Positions 24,033-32,228 of a stretch of DNA of 64,000 nt are shown piece by piece. The notes under the pieces were generated by a model, which did no database searches, was not told the DNA's origin, and saw only the letters and a list, made by a program, of their open reading frames with translations. Every line of letters starts with the position of its first letter. Within the stretch, counting starts at the first letter, position 1. The stretch comes from Streptomyces griseocarneus. Its GTDB lineage: Bacteria > Actinomycetota > Actinomycetes > Streptomycetales > Streptomycetaceae. Both the position numbers and the translations under genes were made by a program. The DNA lies in NCBI GenBank assembly GCA_003674045.1, contig PENC01000032.1:27429-91428 (forward strand), given 5' to 3'.

Positions 24033-24908
24033 GTGGACAATTCATCCTCGGAGTCAGCCTCGGACCGACACGGCGGCCGCCCCCGCGTCGGTCACATCCA
24101 GTTCCTCAACTGTCTGCCCCTCTACTGGGGGCTCGCCCGGACGGGCACGCTGCTCGACCTGGAGCTCACCAAGGACACCCCGGAGAAGCTCAGCGAGCGC
24201 CTGATCCGCGGTGACCTGGACATCGGCCCGGTCACCCTCGTGGAGTTCCTGCGCCACGCGGACGAGCTGGTCGCCCTTCCCGACATCGCGGTCGGCTGCG
24301 ACGGCCCCGTCATGTCCTGCGTGATCGTCTCGCAGGTGCCGCTGGAGGAGCTGGACGGCGCGCGGGTCGCGCTCGGCTCCACCTCGCGCACCTCCGTACG
24401 GCTGGCGCAGCTGCTGCTGGCGGAGCGGCACGGCGTGCGGCCGGACTACTACACCTGCCCGCCGGACCTGAGCTTGATGATGCAGGAGGCGCAGGCCGCC
24501 GTGCTGATCGGGGACGCCGCGCTGCGTGCCTCGCTGCACGACGCCCCGCGGCTCGGCCTGGAGGTCCACGACCTGGGACAGATGTGGAAGGACTGGACGG
24601 GCCTGCCGTTCGTCTTCGCCGTATGGGCCGTGCGGAAGGACTACCTGGCCCGGGTGCCGGATCTGGTCGCCGAGGTGCACCAGGCGTTCCTGGAGTCCCG
24701 TGACGTCTCCCTGGACGAGGTCGGCAAGGTCGCCGAGCAGGCGGCGCGCTGGGAGGCCTTCGACGCGGAGCTGCTGGAGCGCTACTTCACGACGCTCGAC
24801 TTCCGCTTCGGCGCGGACCAGCTCGCGGGCGTGACCGAGTTCGCCCGGCGCACCGGCCCGACCACGGGCTTCCCCTCCGACGTGCGCGTGGAACTGCTGA
24901 AGCCCTGA
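24033..24908 (+). CDS. mqnA: Chorismate dehydratase MqnA
   Basis: 291-residue MqnA/MqnD-family periplasmic-binding-fold enzyme that dehydrates chorismate to 3-[(1-carboxyvinyl)oxy]benzoate, the first step of the futalosine menaquinone pathway. The N-terminal VGHIQFLNCLPLYWGL segment, the GPVTLVEFLRHADELV region and the later LGSTSRTSVRLAQLLL phosphate-loop-like helix are characteristic. MqnA rather than MqnD is inferred from the N-terminal pattern and pathway context; mqnB and mqnD are not in this window. It stands alone, between the divergent csp gene and the convergent esterase. Confidence 0.9.
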   Translation: MDNSSSESASDRHGGRPRVGHIQFLNCLPLYWGLARTGTLLDLELTKDTPEKLSERLIRGDLDIGPVTLVEFLRHADELVALPDIAVGCDGPVMSCVIVSQVPLEELDGARVALGSTSRTSVRLAQLLLAERHGVRPDYYTCPPDLSLMMQEAQAAVLIGDAALRASLHDAPRLGLEVHDLGQMWKDWTGLPFVFAVWAVRKDYLARVPDLVAEVHQAFLESRDVSLDEVGKVAEQAARWEAFDAELLERYFTTLDFRFGADQLAGVTEFARRTGPTTGFPSDVRVELLKP

Positions 24909-24934
24909 CTCCGGGGCTTGCCGGGATCAGGGCT
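24901..24934 (+). terminator. Terminator overlapping the mqnA stop
   Basis: AGCCCTGACTCCGG and CCGGGATCAGGGCT form a 14-bp stem with two mismatches and a 6-base loop; the TGA stop lies inside the left arm. Confidence 0.55.
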
Positions 24935-24949
24935 TCAGGGAGGGATCGA

Positions 24950-24986
24950 AAAGGGGGCGGGCCCCGGTGGAACGGGCCGGGGCCCG
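24950..24986 (-). terminator. Terminator of the esterase gene
   Basis: CGGGCCCCGG pairs with CCGGGGCCCG (24958-24986). On the reverse strand it is followed by CCGCCCCCTTTTCG, fitting an intrinsic terminator 38 bp after the esterase stop. Confidence 0.7.
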
Positions 24987-25024
24987 GCCGTCATCCGGAG
25001 GAGCGGCCGGGGATCAGCCGGGGA

Positions 25025-26131
25025 TCAGGGGGCCGGAACGGGGCCCGACATCTGCTCGCTGATCCAGGAGATGCTGCCGGCGCCCATGCCCTCGACGTAG
25101 GTCTTGGCGTTGTGCTCGCCGCCCTGGATCACTTGCAGGCGGGTGTGGACCGGCCCCTTGTTGCCGTACGTCTTGATGAACTGGTCCACCTTCGGGATGA
25201 CGCTTTTCTCCTTCGTGCCGTACTGGAAGGCGAGGTAGACGTCCGGGCCGCCCTTGGCGATCAGGTCCTTGGCCAGCAGCTCGGGGTTGTTCGCGTTCTT
25301 CTCCTGCTCGTGGCCCTTCCACAGCGGGGAGTCCGGGACGATGTCCGGGCCGGAGGCGATCACGGCCTTGAACTGGTCCGGGTGCTTGAGCACGGCCTTC
25401 AGGCCGGAGAAGCCGCCGGAGGAGGAGCCCATGAAGGCCCAGCCGTCGCGCGACTTGATCGTCCGGAAGTTCTCCTTCATCAGCTGCGGCACGTCCTCGG
25501 TGAGCCAGGTGCCCATCTTCGGCTGGCCCGGGATGTCACTGCCGTCCCAGTAGAGCCCGCCGTCGTCCGGCTTCGGGTTGAGGACCGGCATCGCGAGGAT
25601 GAAGGGCTTGCTCTTGCCCTCGGAGTACCACTTGGAGATCGACGACTCCAGCTTGAGGTTGTCGTCCATCCAGTAGTTGGAGGGGAAGCCGGGGCCGCCG
25701 GGGAGCGCGATCAGCACGGGGAAGCCGCTCTTGGCGAACTTCGGGTCCTCGTACTCCTTGGGCGCCCACACCCAGACCTTGCCCGTGAAGCCGGACTTCT
25801 TGCCCGCGTAGGTGGTGACCGCGACGTGCGTGCCGTTGCCCAGCGTGCTGGCGATCTTGAAGCCGGCGTCCGGTCCCGTCGGCATCGACATCGGGGAATT
25901 GGCGTCCGCCTCCCCGCCGGTCCCGCCGGCCTGCCCGCCGCCGCTCGGCACCTGGCCGAAGCTGACGGACTTGCCCTTGTCCGTGAAAGGCGGGATCTCG
26001 AAATAGGCCATGACCTGCCAGGCGATCACGCCGAGCACGGCTATGGAGGCCACCGAGAGGATCCACCGTTTGGCGCGGGAAGCGCGGCGGTGTCCCTGGG
26101 ACCGGTAGGCCCCATTGGCTGAGTGCGTCAT
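25025..26131 (-). CDS. Membrane-anchored esterase (Esterase D/antigen 85-like fold)
   Basis: 368-residue alpha/beta hydrolase of the PF00756 esterase family. A short basic cytoplasmic N-terminus and one helix (RWILSVASIAVLGVIAWQVM) anchor it; a Gly/Ser/Pro-rich linker precedes the catalytic domain outside the cell. The nucleophile motif is MGSSSGGFSG near residue 245, and GPGFPSNYWMDDNLKLES and the C-terminal QGGEHNAKTY, with the likely catalytic His, are also visible. The substrate is unknown. The ATG at 26131 (MTHSANGAYR) has GGAG 9 bases upstream; the open frame to 26200 is an unlikely extension. Confidence 0.85.
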   Translation of the reverse strand: MTHSANGAYRSQGHRRASRAKRWILSVASIAVLGVIAWQVMAYFEIPPFTDKGKSVSFGQVPSGGGQAGGTGGEADANSPMSMPTGPDAGFKIASTLGNGTHVAVTTYAGKKSGFTGKVWVWAPKEYEDPKFAKSGFPVLIALPGGPGFPSNYWMDDNLKLESSISKWYSEGKSKPFILAMPVLNPKPDDGGLYWDGSDIPGQPKMGTWLTEDVPQLMKENFRTIKSRDGWAFMGSSSGGFSGLKAVLKHPDQFKAVIASGPDIVPDSPLWKGHEQEKNANNPELLAKDLIAKGGPDVYLAFQYGTKEKSVIPKVDQFIKTYGNKGPVHTRLQVIQGGEHNAKTYVEGMGAGSISWISEQMSGPVPAP

Positions 26132-26295
26132 CGCGTCGCTCCGGATGATGCTGCTGCCCCGAAGGACATGACGGTTTGTTCCGACCGGATGGATGGGCAA
26201 ATCTGGCCAGGGGGTTCCTGGGACACCCCGTGAATTGAGTCATAGGCGGGAAACCGAAGGTCGCCGGACCCCCGGCGGGGGAGGCGAACGAGCCG

Positions 26296-27807
26296 ATGCA
26301 GTCACTGGGCCCGGAGGATCCGCAGGTCATCGGCGCGTACCGGCTTCTGGGGCGGCTCGGGGCGGGCGGCATGGGCCGGGTGTACCTGGGCCGCAGCGCG
26401 GGTGGCCGCACGGTCGCCGTCAAGGTCGTGCATCCGCAGTTCGCCCGCGACGAGCGCTTTCGGCAGCGTTTCCGGCGCGAGGTCGCGGCCGCGCGCCGGG
26501 TGACCGGGGACACCGGGCCGGACGGACGGCAGTGGACCGCGCCCGTCCTCGACGCCGACCCCGACGCGCCCGTCCCCTGGGTCGCCACCGGCTACGTCGC
26601 CGGGCCTTCCCTCACCGAGGCCGTCCAGGACGGCGGTGCCCTGCCCGGGCCGGCCGTCCGCGCGCTGGGCGCGGGCCTCGCGGAGGCGCTGGTGGCCGTG
26701 CACGCGCTGGGCCTGGTGCACCGGGACATCAAACCGTCGAACGTGCTGCTCGCCCTCGACGGCCCGCGTCTGATCGACTTCGGTATCGCGCGGGCCTCCG
26801 ACGCGACGGCCGCCCTGACCGAGACGGGCGTCTCCATCGGCTCACCCGGCTATATGGCGCCCGAGCAGATCCTCGGCGCCGAGGTGACGGGCGCGGTCGA
26901 CGTCTTCTCCTTCGGCGCCGTCCTCGCGTACGCGGCCACGGGCCACCCGCCCTTCCCCGGCGACAACTCGGCGGGGCTCCTCTACCGCGTCGTCCACGAG
27001 CCGCCCGTACTCGGTCCCGGGCTGACCGGCCCGCTGCGCGCCCTCGTCGAATCCTGCCTGGCGAAGTCCCCGGCAGCGCGCCCGCACGTCACGGACCTGG
27101 CCGGTGCGCTCGCCCCCGCGGGCGGCGCGCGGGAACTGGTCGCGGCGGGGTGGCTGCCGCCCGCGGTGCTGGAGGAGGTGGGCAGGCGGGCGGTGGAGCT
27201 CCTGGACCTGGAACCGGAGGGGTACCGCGCCCCGTCAGGGGCGCGGGGAACTGCGCGATCAGCCCCCACTGACCCGCAGTCGCCCACCGAGACCGCGAGG
27301 CACCCCGGTGGGCGCGGCCCGGGCAGGAAACGGAACCGCACCGTCGTGGCGGCGGCCGTCGCCGCGGCCCTCGCAGTCGCCGCGGCAGTCGCGCTGACGC
27401 TTATGCCCGATGACGGCTCACCGCCCAGGACGGAGACCACAGCCACCCCCACCGCCGTCCCCGAAGGCTTCCTCGGGACCTGGGCCGGTGACGTCCGGCA
27501 GTCCGACGGCACGCCCAACGGCACCATGACCGCCGTCGTCACCCCGGGCACGCGCGGCGCCTACGTGGTCCGTACGACCTATTCCGCGCTCAACGTCCTG
27601 GAGTGCCACAGCAAGGCCAAGCTGCTCGCGGCCACCGCCACCGAGCTCGCGCTGGAGGAGGTCAGCGACGGGACGCCCACGCTCGGCTGCACGGGCACCG
27701 CCGCGCGGATCACGTTCACGCTCGCCGGCGGCGGACGGCTCGCCTATGCCTCGGACGACGCGGCGGGCGGCAAGCCCACGGCCACGCTCACCAGGAATAC
27801 CGGCTGA
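26296..27807 (+). CDS. Transmembrane Ser/Thr protein kinase (PknB-like) with repeat-derived linker
   Basis: 503-residue Hanks-type kinase. The kinase domain spans about residues 14-275, with GRLGAGGMGRVYLG (P-loop), AVKVV (Lys43), VHRDIKPSNVLL (catalytic Asp) and IDFGIA (metal Asp), plus SPGYMAPEQI. A helix of mostly Ala/Val (about 349-370) follows RKRNR, and an external C-terminal domain of about 110 residues contains two cysteines and a GFLGTWAGDVRQSDG start. Residues 311-340, between kinase and membrane, are encoded by a copy of the dispersed repeat (27226-27315), in frame and without a stop. All catalytic motifs are intact. The sensed signal and targets are unknown. Confidence 0.9.
   Translation: MQSLGPEDPQVIGAYRLLGRLGAGGMGRVYLGRSAGGRTVAVKVVHPQFARDERFRQRFRREVAAARRVTGDTGPDGRQWTAPVLDADPDAPVPWVATGYVAGPSLTEAVQDGGALPGPAVRALGAGLAEALVAVHALGLVHRDIKPSNVLLALDGPRLIDFGIARASDATAALTETGVSIGSPGYMAPEQILGAEVTGAVDVFSFGAVLAYAATGHPPFPGDNSAGLLYRVVHEPPVLGPGLTGPLRALVESCLAKSPAARPHVTDLAGALAPAGGARELVAAGWLPPAVLEEVGRRAVELLDLEPEGYRAPSGARGTARSAPTDPQSPTETARHPGGRGPGRKRNRTVVAAAVAAALAVAAAVALTLMPDDGSPPRTETTATPTAVPEGFLGTWAGDVRQSDGTPNGTMTAVVTPGTRGAYVVRTTYSALNVLECHSKAKLLAATATELALEEVSDGTPTLGCTGTAARITFTLAGGGRLAYASDDAAGGKPTATLTRNTG
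27226..27316 (+). repeat. Dispersed repeat copy inside kinase coding sequence
   Basis: The unit core GCGCGGGGAACTGCGCGA (27241-27258) and the downstream GACCCGCAGTCGC and CCCCGGTGGGCGC segments align without gaps to block A (offset 7520) over about 100 bp. Several 10-base blocks are identical. It is the only copy found in a gene; all others are intergenic. Confidence 0.85.
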
Positions 27808-27851
27808 GCGGACGAAAGACGGTCGGCCGCAGCCGCCCGGAGCCGCTGGCG

Positions 27852-27857
27852 TAGGCT
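27852..27857 (+). promoter_or_regulatory. -10 box (TAGGCT) upstream of mqnC
   Basis: TAGGCT lies 37 bp before the mqnC GTG, giving a short leader containing AAGGGA. It lies outside the preceding kinase gene, so mqnC likely has its own promoter. Confidence 0.45.
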
Positions 27858-27894
27858 GGCTCGGTCTGTCAAACCCCCTCCGAAGGGACGCCCG

Positions 27895-29091
27895 GTGACC
27901 GAGAACGCCGACCTCCAGTCCGTCCTCGACCGTGCCGCCGCGGGTGGCCGGATCTCGCCGGAGGAGGCGCTCGAGCTGTACCGCCGGGCGCCGCTGCACG
28001 CGCTGGGTACCGCCGCCGACGCGGCACGCCGCAAGCGGTACGCCGGTACGGAGCACATTGCGACGTACATCATCGAGCGGAACATCAACTACACCAACGC
28101 CTGTGTGACGGCGTGCAAGTTCTGCGCGTTCTACGCCCCGCCGAAGAGCGAGAAGGTGTGGACGCGGCCCATGGACGACATCCTGCGCCGCTGCGCGGAG
28201 ACCGTGGAGCTCGGCGGCACGCAGATCATGTTCCAGGGCGGGCACCACCCGGACTACGGCGTGGAGTACTACGAGGAGCACTTCTCCGCCATCAAGAAGG
28301 AGTTCCCGCAGCTCGTGATCCACTCGCTCGGCGCGTCCGAGGTGGAGCACATGTCGCGGATCTCCGGCGTCTCGGCGGAGGAGGCGATCCGCCGCATCCA
28401 CGCCGCGGGCCTGGACTCGTTCGCGGGCGCGGGCGCCGAGCTGCTGCCGGAGCGGCCGCGGAAGGCCATCGCGCCGCTGAAGGAGTCGGGCGAGCGCTGG
28501 CTGGAGATCATGGAGCTCGCCCACCGCCTCGGCGTGGAGTCCACCTCCACCATGCTGATGGGCACGGGCGAGACCAACGCCGAGCGGATCGAGCACCTGC
28601 GGATGATCCGTGACGTGCAGGACCGCACGGGCGGCTTCCGCGCGTTCATCCCGTACACGTACCAGCCCGAGAACAACCACCTCAAGGGCCGGACGCAGGC
28701 GACGATCTTCGAGTACCTGCGGATGATCGCCATCGCCCGCCTCTTCCTCGACAACGTCGCGCACATCCAGGGCTCCTGGCTGACGACGGGCAAGGAGATC
28801 GGCCAGCTGTCGCTGCACTACGGCGCGGACGACCTCGGCTCGATCATGCTGGAGGAGAACGTCGTCTCCTCGGCCGGTGCCAAGCACCGCTCCAACCGCA
28901 TGGAGATCATCGACCTCATCCGCAAGGCGGGCCGTGTCCCCGCGCAGCGCGCGACGACGTACGAGCACCTCGTGGTGCACGACGACCCGGCGAACGACCC
29001 GGTGGACGACCGCGTCGTCTCCCACCTCTCCTCCACGGCGATCGAGGGCGGCACCGCCCACCCCGAGCTGAAGATCATCCAGGCGAGCTGA
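27895..29091 (+). CDS. mqnC: Cyclic dehypoxanthinyl futalosine synthase MqnC (radical SAM)
   Basis: 398-residue radical SAM enzyme converting dehypoxanthine futalosine to its cyclic form in the futalosine menaquinone pathway. The cluster motif CVTACKFC gives Cys70, Cys74 and Cys77. The family features GTEHIATYIIERNINYTNAC, MFQGGHHPDYGVEYYEE and TSTMLMGTGETNAERI are visible. The GTG start follows AAGGGA at good spacing. It is 4 bases from the next gene and reads in the same direction as menG, so mqnC, the amidohydrolase-like gene and menG probably share a transcript. Confidence 0.95.
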   Translation: MTENADLQSVLDRAAAGGRISPEEALELYRRAPLHALGTAADAARRKRYAGTEHIATYIIERNINYTNACVTACKFCAFYAPPKSEKVWTRPMDDILRRCAETVELGGTQIMFQGGHHPDYGVEYYEEHFSAIKKEFPQLVIHSLGASEVEHMSRISGVSAEEAIRRIHAAGLDSFAGAGAELLPERPRKAIAPLKESGERWLEIMELAHRLGVESTSTMLMGTGETNAERIEHLRMIRDVQDRTGGFRAFIPYTYQPENNHLKGRTQATIFEYLRMIAIARLFLDNVAHIQGSWLTTGKEIGQLSLHYGADDLGSIMLEENVVSSAGAKHRSNRMEIIDLIRKAGRVPAQRATTYEHLVVHDDPANDPVDDRVVSHLSSTAIEGGTAHPELKIIQAS

Positions 29092-29095
29092 CCCC

Positions 29096-29752
29096 TTGCT
29101 GACGCTGCACGCGGCCGACCTGCTGATCGCGGTTCCCGGCACGGCCCCCGTGCCGGGCGGCGCGGTGGCCGTCGACGGCGACAGGGTCGCGGCGCTCGGC
29201 CCGTACGAAGAGGTCTCCGCGGCGTACCCACAGGCGCGCGTACGCCGCTGGCCGGGAGTGCTCACCCCCGGCCTCCGGCAGCGGCACGGCACGTGGCTGC
29301 TCACCCGCGCCTACCACCCGGACCCGCGCGAGTACGCGGAGCTGGGCGACCGCCCGCTGACGGGCGAGCGGTTCGCGGCCCTCGCCATGACCGGGACGCG
29401 CATGGCGGGCAGCGTCCGCCGGGGCCTGCAACAGATGCTGCGGCACGGCACGACGGCGGTGGCGATCGGTTCTCCGACGGACGCGATGGTGTCGACGGCG
29501 GTCGCCCGCTCGGGCCTGGTGACCGTCCCCGCTGCGGCGGCACCGCTGCCGGGCGAACCGGACCTCGACGTCCTCCGCGACGTGGATTCCTTGTCGGATG
29601 CCGTTGCCGCTCCGCTGGTGGCCGGGGGGCGGGCGGACCTGGCCGTCTTCGACGTGCCGGGCGTGCGCGACGAGGCGGCGCTGGTGGCGGCGGGTGCGGG
29701 CACGTGCGTGGCGACGGTGCTCGGTGGCCGTCTGGTGTACCGGGGGCGCTGA
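29096..29752 (+). CDS. Amidohydrolase-like (imidazolonepropionase-like) protein lacking the barrel core
   Basis: 218 residues. The first 55 match the N-terminal beta-sandwich of cyclic amidohydrolases (LLIAVPG..GAVAVDGDRVAALGP, VLTPGL). A helix with RRGLQQMLRHGTTAVAIGS follows. The end, LVAGGRADLAVFDVPG and VLGGRLVYRGR, matches their C-terminal sandwich strands. The expected metal-binding HxH after the first strand reads RQRHGTW, with one His, and most of the TIM barrel between is missing (about 218 residues against roughly 400 for the family). Hydrolase activity is therefore doubtful. The TTG start is 4 bases after mqnC. Function unknown. Confidence 0.75.
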   Translation: MLTLHAADLLIAVPGTAPVPGGAVAVDGDRVAALGPYEEVSAAYPQARVRRWPGVLTPGLRQRHGTWLLTRAYHPDPREYAELGDRPLTGERFAALAMTGTRMAGSVRRGLQQMLRHGTTAVAIGSPTDAMVSTAVARSGLVTVPAAAAPLPGEPDLDVLRDVDSLSDAVAAPLVAGGRADLAVFDVPGVRDEAALVAAGAGTCVATVLGGRLVYRGR

Positions 29753-29813
29753 CGGGGCGCTTCGCGTCCCCCAACGGGGTCCCGGGCGGAGCCCCGGGGG
29801 GCGAAGGTGAACA

Positions 29814-30521
29814 ATGGGGGACGTGACCCGAGCATCCTTGGAGAAGCAGCCGCACGAAGTCGCCGCCATGTTCGACGACGTGGCGGCCAAGTACGACCTG
29901 ACCAACGACGTACTCTCGCTCGGGCAGACCCGCCTGTGGCGCAAGGCCGTCGCCCAGGCCGTGAACGCCCGCCCGGGCGAGAAGGTGCTGGACCTCGCGG
30001 CCGGTACGGGCACGTCCTGCCTGCCGTTCGCCGCGGCGGGCGCCTACGTCGTCCCCTGCGACTTCTCCGTCGGCATGCTCCGCGAGGGCAAGAAGCGCAA
30101 CGAGTGGCTGCCGTTCACCGCCGGTGACGCCATGCGCCTGCCGTTCGCGGACGGCGTGTTCGACGCGGTCACCATCTCCTACGGCCTGCGCAACGTGCAG
30201 GACATCGACCTCGCCATGCGCGAGATGCTGCGCGTGACGAAGCCGGGCGGCCGCGTGGTGATCGCCGAGTTCAGCAGGCCCACGTGGGCGCCGTTCCGCA
30301 CGGTCTACACCGAGTACCTGATGCGCGCGCTGCCGTCGGTCGCCCGGGCCGTGAGCAGCAACCCGGACGCGTACGTCTACCTCGCCGAGACCATCCGCGA
30401 ATGGCCGGACCAGCCCGCGCTCGCCGCGCGCCTGCAGGAGGCGGGCTGGGCGAAGGTCGCCTGGCGCAACCTCACGGGCGGCGTGGTGGCCCTGCACCGA
30501 GGTTTCAAGCCCACTGCATGA
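29814..30521 (+). CDS. menG: Demethylmenaquinone methyltransferase
   Basis: 235-residue class I SAM methyltransferase (UbiE/MenG family) that methylates demethylmenaquinone, the last step of menaquinone synthesis. The VLDLAAGTGTS SAM-binding loop, the CDFSVGMLREGKKR acidic loop and GDAMRLPFADGVFDAVTISY with the following GLRNV motif are diagnostic. The ATG at 29814 has AAGG 7 bases upstream; homologues usually begin MTRASL, so the GTG at 29823 is a real alternative. The 61-bp gap after the previous gene holds a variant GC hairpin (29782-29796). Confidence 0.94.
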   Translation: MGDVTRASLEKQPHEVAAMFDDVAAKYDLTNDVLSLGQTRLWRKAVAQAVNARPGEKVLDLAAGTGTSCLPFAAAGAYVVPCDFSVGMLREGKKRNEWLPFTAGDAMRLPFADGVFDAVTISYGLRNVQDIDLAMREMLRVTKPGGRVVIAEFSRPTWAPFRTVYTEYLMRALPSVARAVSSNPDAYVYLAETIREWPDQPALAARLQEAGWAKVAWRNLTGGVVALHRGFKPTA

Positions 30522-30558
30522 GGTGGTGGGCCCTGCCAGTACGACGGGACCCGGCTCA

Positions 30559-30564
30559 TAGACT
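30559..30564 (+). promoter_or_regulatory. -10 box (TAGACT) of reductase gene
   Basis: TAGACT lies 37 bp before the GTG at 30602, leaving a short leader with GGAG. A GTG at 30568, 3 bases after this box, is in another frame and not used. Confidence 0.4.
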
Positions 30565-30601
30565 CGGGTGACCGAGTCCTTCGCCGAACGGAGAGCCGAC
30601 C

Positions 30602-31897
30602 GTGACCGAGTCGACCGAGTCCTTGACCGCCCACAGCGCCGACGTGATCGTCGTCGGCGCAGGCCCGGCCGGCTCCACCACCGCCTACCACCTGGCCAAG
30701 GCGGGCCTGGACGTCCTCCTGCTGGAGAAGACGGCGTTCCCGCGCGAGAAGGTCTGCGGTGACGGCCTGACCCCGCGTGCCACCAAGCAGCTCGTGGCGA
30801 TGGGCATCGACATCTCCGAAGAGGCGGGCTGGCTGCGCAACAAGGGCCTGCGCATCATCGGCGGCGGCGTCCGCCTCCAGCTCGACTGGCCCGAGCTCGC
30901 CTCCTTCCCCGACTACGGACTCGTCCGCAAGCGCGACGACTTCGACGAGCAGCTCGCCCGGAACGCGGAGAAGGCGGGCGCCCGGCTCCACGAGCGCTGC
31001 AACGTCGGCGCGCCGATCATCGACGACCGTACGGGCCGGATCACCGGTGTCCACGCCAAGCTGGGCGAGGAGAAGGCCCCGGTGACCTTCCACGCGCCGC
31101 TCGTCGTCGCCGCGGACGGCAACTCCACGCGCCTGTCGCTCGCGATGGGCCTGCACCGGCGCGAGGACCGCCCGATGGGCGTGGCCGTGCGCACGTACTT
31201 CACCTCGCCCCGCCACGACGACGACTACCTGGAGTCCTGGCTGGAGCTGTGGGACCGGCGCGGCCCCGGCCCGGACCGGCTGCTGCCCGGCTACGGCTGG
31301 ATCTTCGGCATGGGCGACGGCACGAGCAACGTCGGCCTCGGCGTCCTCAACACCTCCGACTCCTTCAAGGAGCTGGACTGGCGCGAGGTGCTCAAGGCGT
31401 GGTGCGCCTCCATGCCGGAGGACTGGGGCTACACCCCGGAGAACATGACCGGCCCGATCCGCGGCGCCGCCCTGCCGATGGCCTTCAACCGCCAGCCGCA
31501 CTACACGCGGGGCCTGCTGCTCGTCGGTGACGCGGGCGGGCTCGTCAACCCGTTCAACGGCGAGGGCATCGCGTACGCGATGGAATCCGGGCAGATCGCC
31601 GCCGACGTCATCGTGCAGGCCCACGCCCGCGCCTCGTACGCCCAGCGCGAGCTGGCCCTCCAGCGCTACCCGAAGATCCTCAAGGACACGTACGGCGGCT
31701 ACTACACGCTGGGCCGCGCCTTCGTGAAGCTCATCGGCAACCCGAAGGTCATGAGGATGGCGACGGAGCGGGGGCTCACGCACCCGCTGCTGATGAAGTT
31801 CACGCTGAAGATGCTGGCGAATCTGACGGATCCGACGGGGGGTGATGCGATGGATCGCATCATCAATGGGCTGAGCAAGGTGGCTCCGCGGTCCTGA
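30602..31897 (+). CDS. Geranylgeranyl reductase family flavoprotein (menaquinone-modifying candidate)
   Basis: 431-residue FAD-dependent reductase. The Rossmann motif VIVVGAGPAGSTTAYHLAKA is at residues 14-33, KVCGDGLTPRA is the characteristic GGR-family active-site region, and LLLVGDAGGLVNPFNGEGIA is the second FAD motif. The family reduces isoprenoid double bonds; the mycobacterial member MenJ saturates a menaquinone side-chain unit. Placement between menG and nuo makes menaquinone-side-chain reduction likely here, though the exact substrate is inferred. It has its own promoter-like box and GGAG upstream of the GTG. Confidence 0.88.
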   Translation: MTESTESLTAHSADVIVVGAGPAGSTTAYHLAKAGLDVLLLEKTAFPREKVCGDGLTPRATKQLVAMGIDISEEAGWLRNKGLRIIGGGVRLQLDWPELASFPDYGLVRKRDDFDEQLARNAEKAGARLHERCNVGAPIIDDRTGRITGVHAKLGEEKAPVTFHAPLVVAADGNSTRLSLAMGLHRREDRPMGVAVRTYFTSPRHDDDYLESWLELWDRRGPGPDRLLPGYGWIFGMGDGTSNVGLGVLNTSDSFKELDWREVLKAWCASMPEDWGYTPENMTGPIRGAALPMAFNRQPHYTRGLLLVGDAGGLVNPFNGEGIAYAMESGQIAADVIVQAHARASYAQRELALQRYPKILKDTYGGYYTLGRAFVKLIGNPKVMRMATERGLTHPLLMKFTLKMLANLTDPTGGDAMDRIINGLSKVAPRS

Positions 31898-31903
31898 TCC
31901 TCC

Positions 31904-32010
31904 CCGGGGCTTCGCCCCGGACCCCGCGCCTGCCGGGGTGCCTCCTGTGCTCCGCGCGCGGCCGCGGGTCCGTCGTGGCTTGTCGCGCAGTTCCCCGCGC
32001 CCCTTACCGG
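31904..32010. repeat. Dispersed repeat copy 5 with GC hairpin
   Basis: In gene-free stretch 31898-32228, between convergent genes. CCGGGGC-TTC-GCCCCGG (31904-31920) follows the reductase stop. A reverse unit starts with CGCGCCTGCCGGGGTGCC and holds the core GTCGCGCAGTTCCCCGCGC at 31982-32000. The remainder up to the hairpin at 32161 has no recognised feature. Confidence 0.72.
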
Positions 32011-32160
32011 GCGCTGCGCCCTGGACCGAATTCACCCTTTCGGGTCGCTTTCTCGTCGTTTCGGCGTGTCTGTGCGGCGGAAAAATAAGGGCAGGCAACC
32101 GCTCGCCGTGCGCCACAGCCCCCGTACGGCGGGCGGTCCCGTGAAGACGGAGCAGAACGA

Positions 32161-32202
32161 CGAAGGGCCTCGTCCCCCGAGCGGTGGGGGAGAGGCCCTT
32201 CG
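32161..32202 (-). terminator. Terminator of NlpC/P60 gene
   Basis: CGAAGGGCCT and AGGCCCTTCG flank a second internal stem (TCCCCC/GGGGGA). It lies 27 bp after the stop at 32229 and is followed on the reverse strand by TCGTTCTGCTCC. Confidence 0.7.
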
Positions 32203-32228
32203 TCGTGAAGCAGAAGCGTTCCGCGGTA

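Noticed and set aside
27226..27316. Frameshift or pseudogene in the kinase gene
   Set aside because: The repeat insertion keeps the frame and the downstream helix and external domain are intact.
29096..29752. Active aminofutalosine deaminase (mqnX)
   Set aside because: The metal-binding HxH and most of the barrel are missing, so the deaminase activity cannot be supported despite the operon context.
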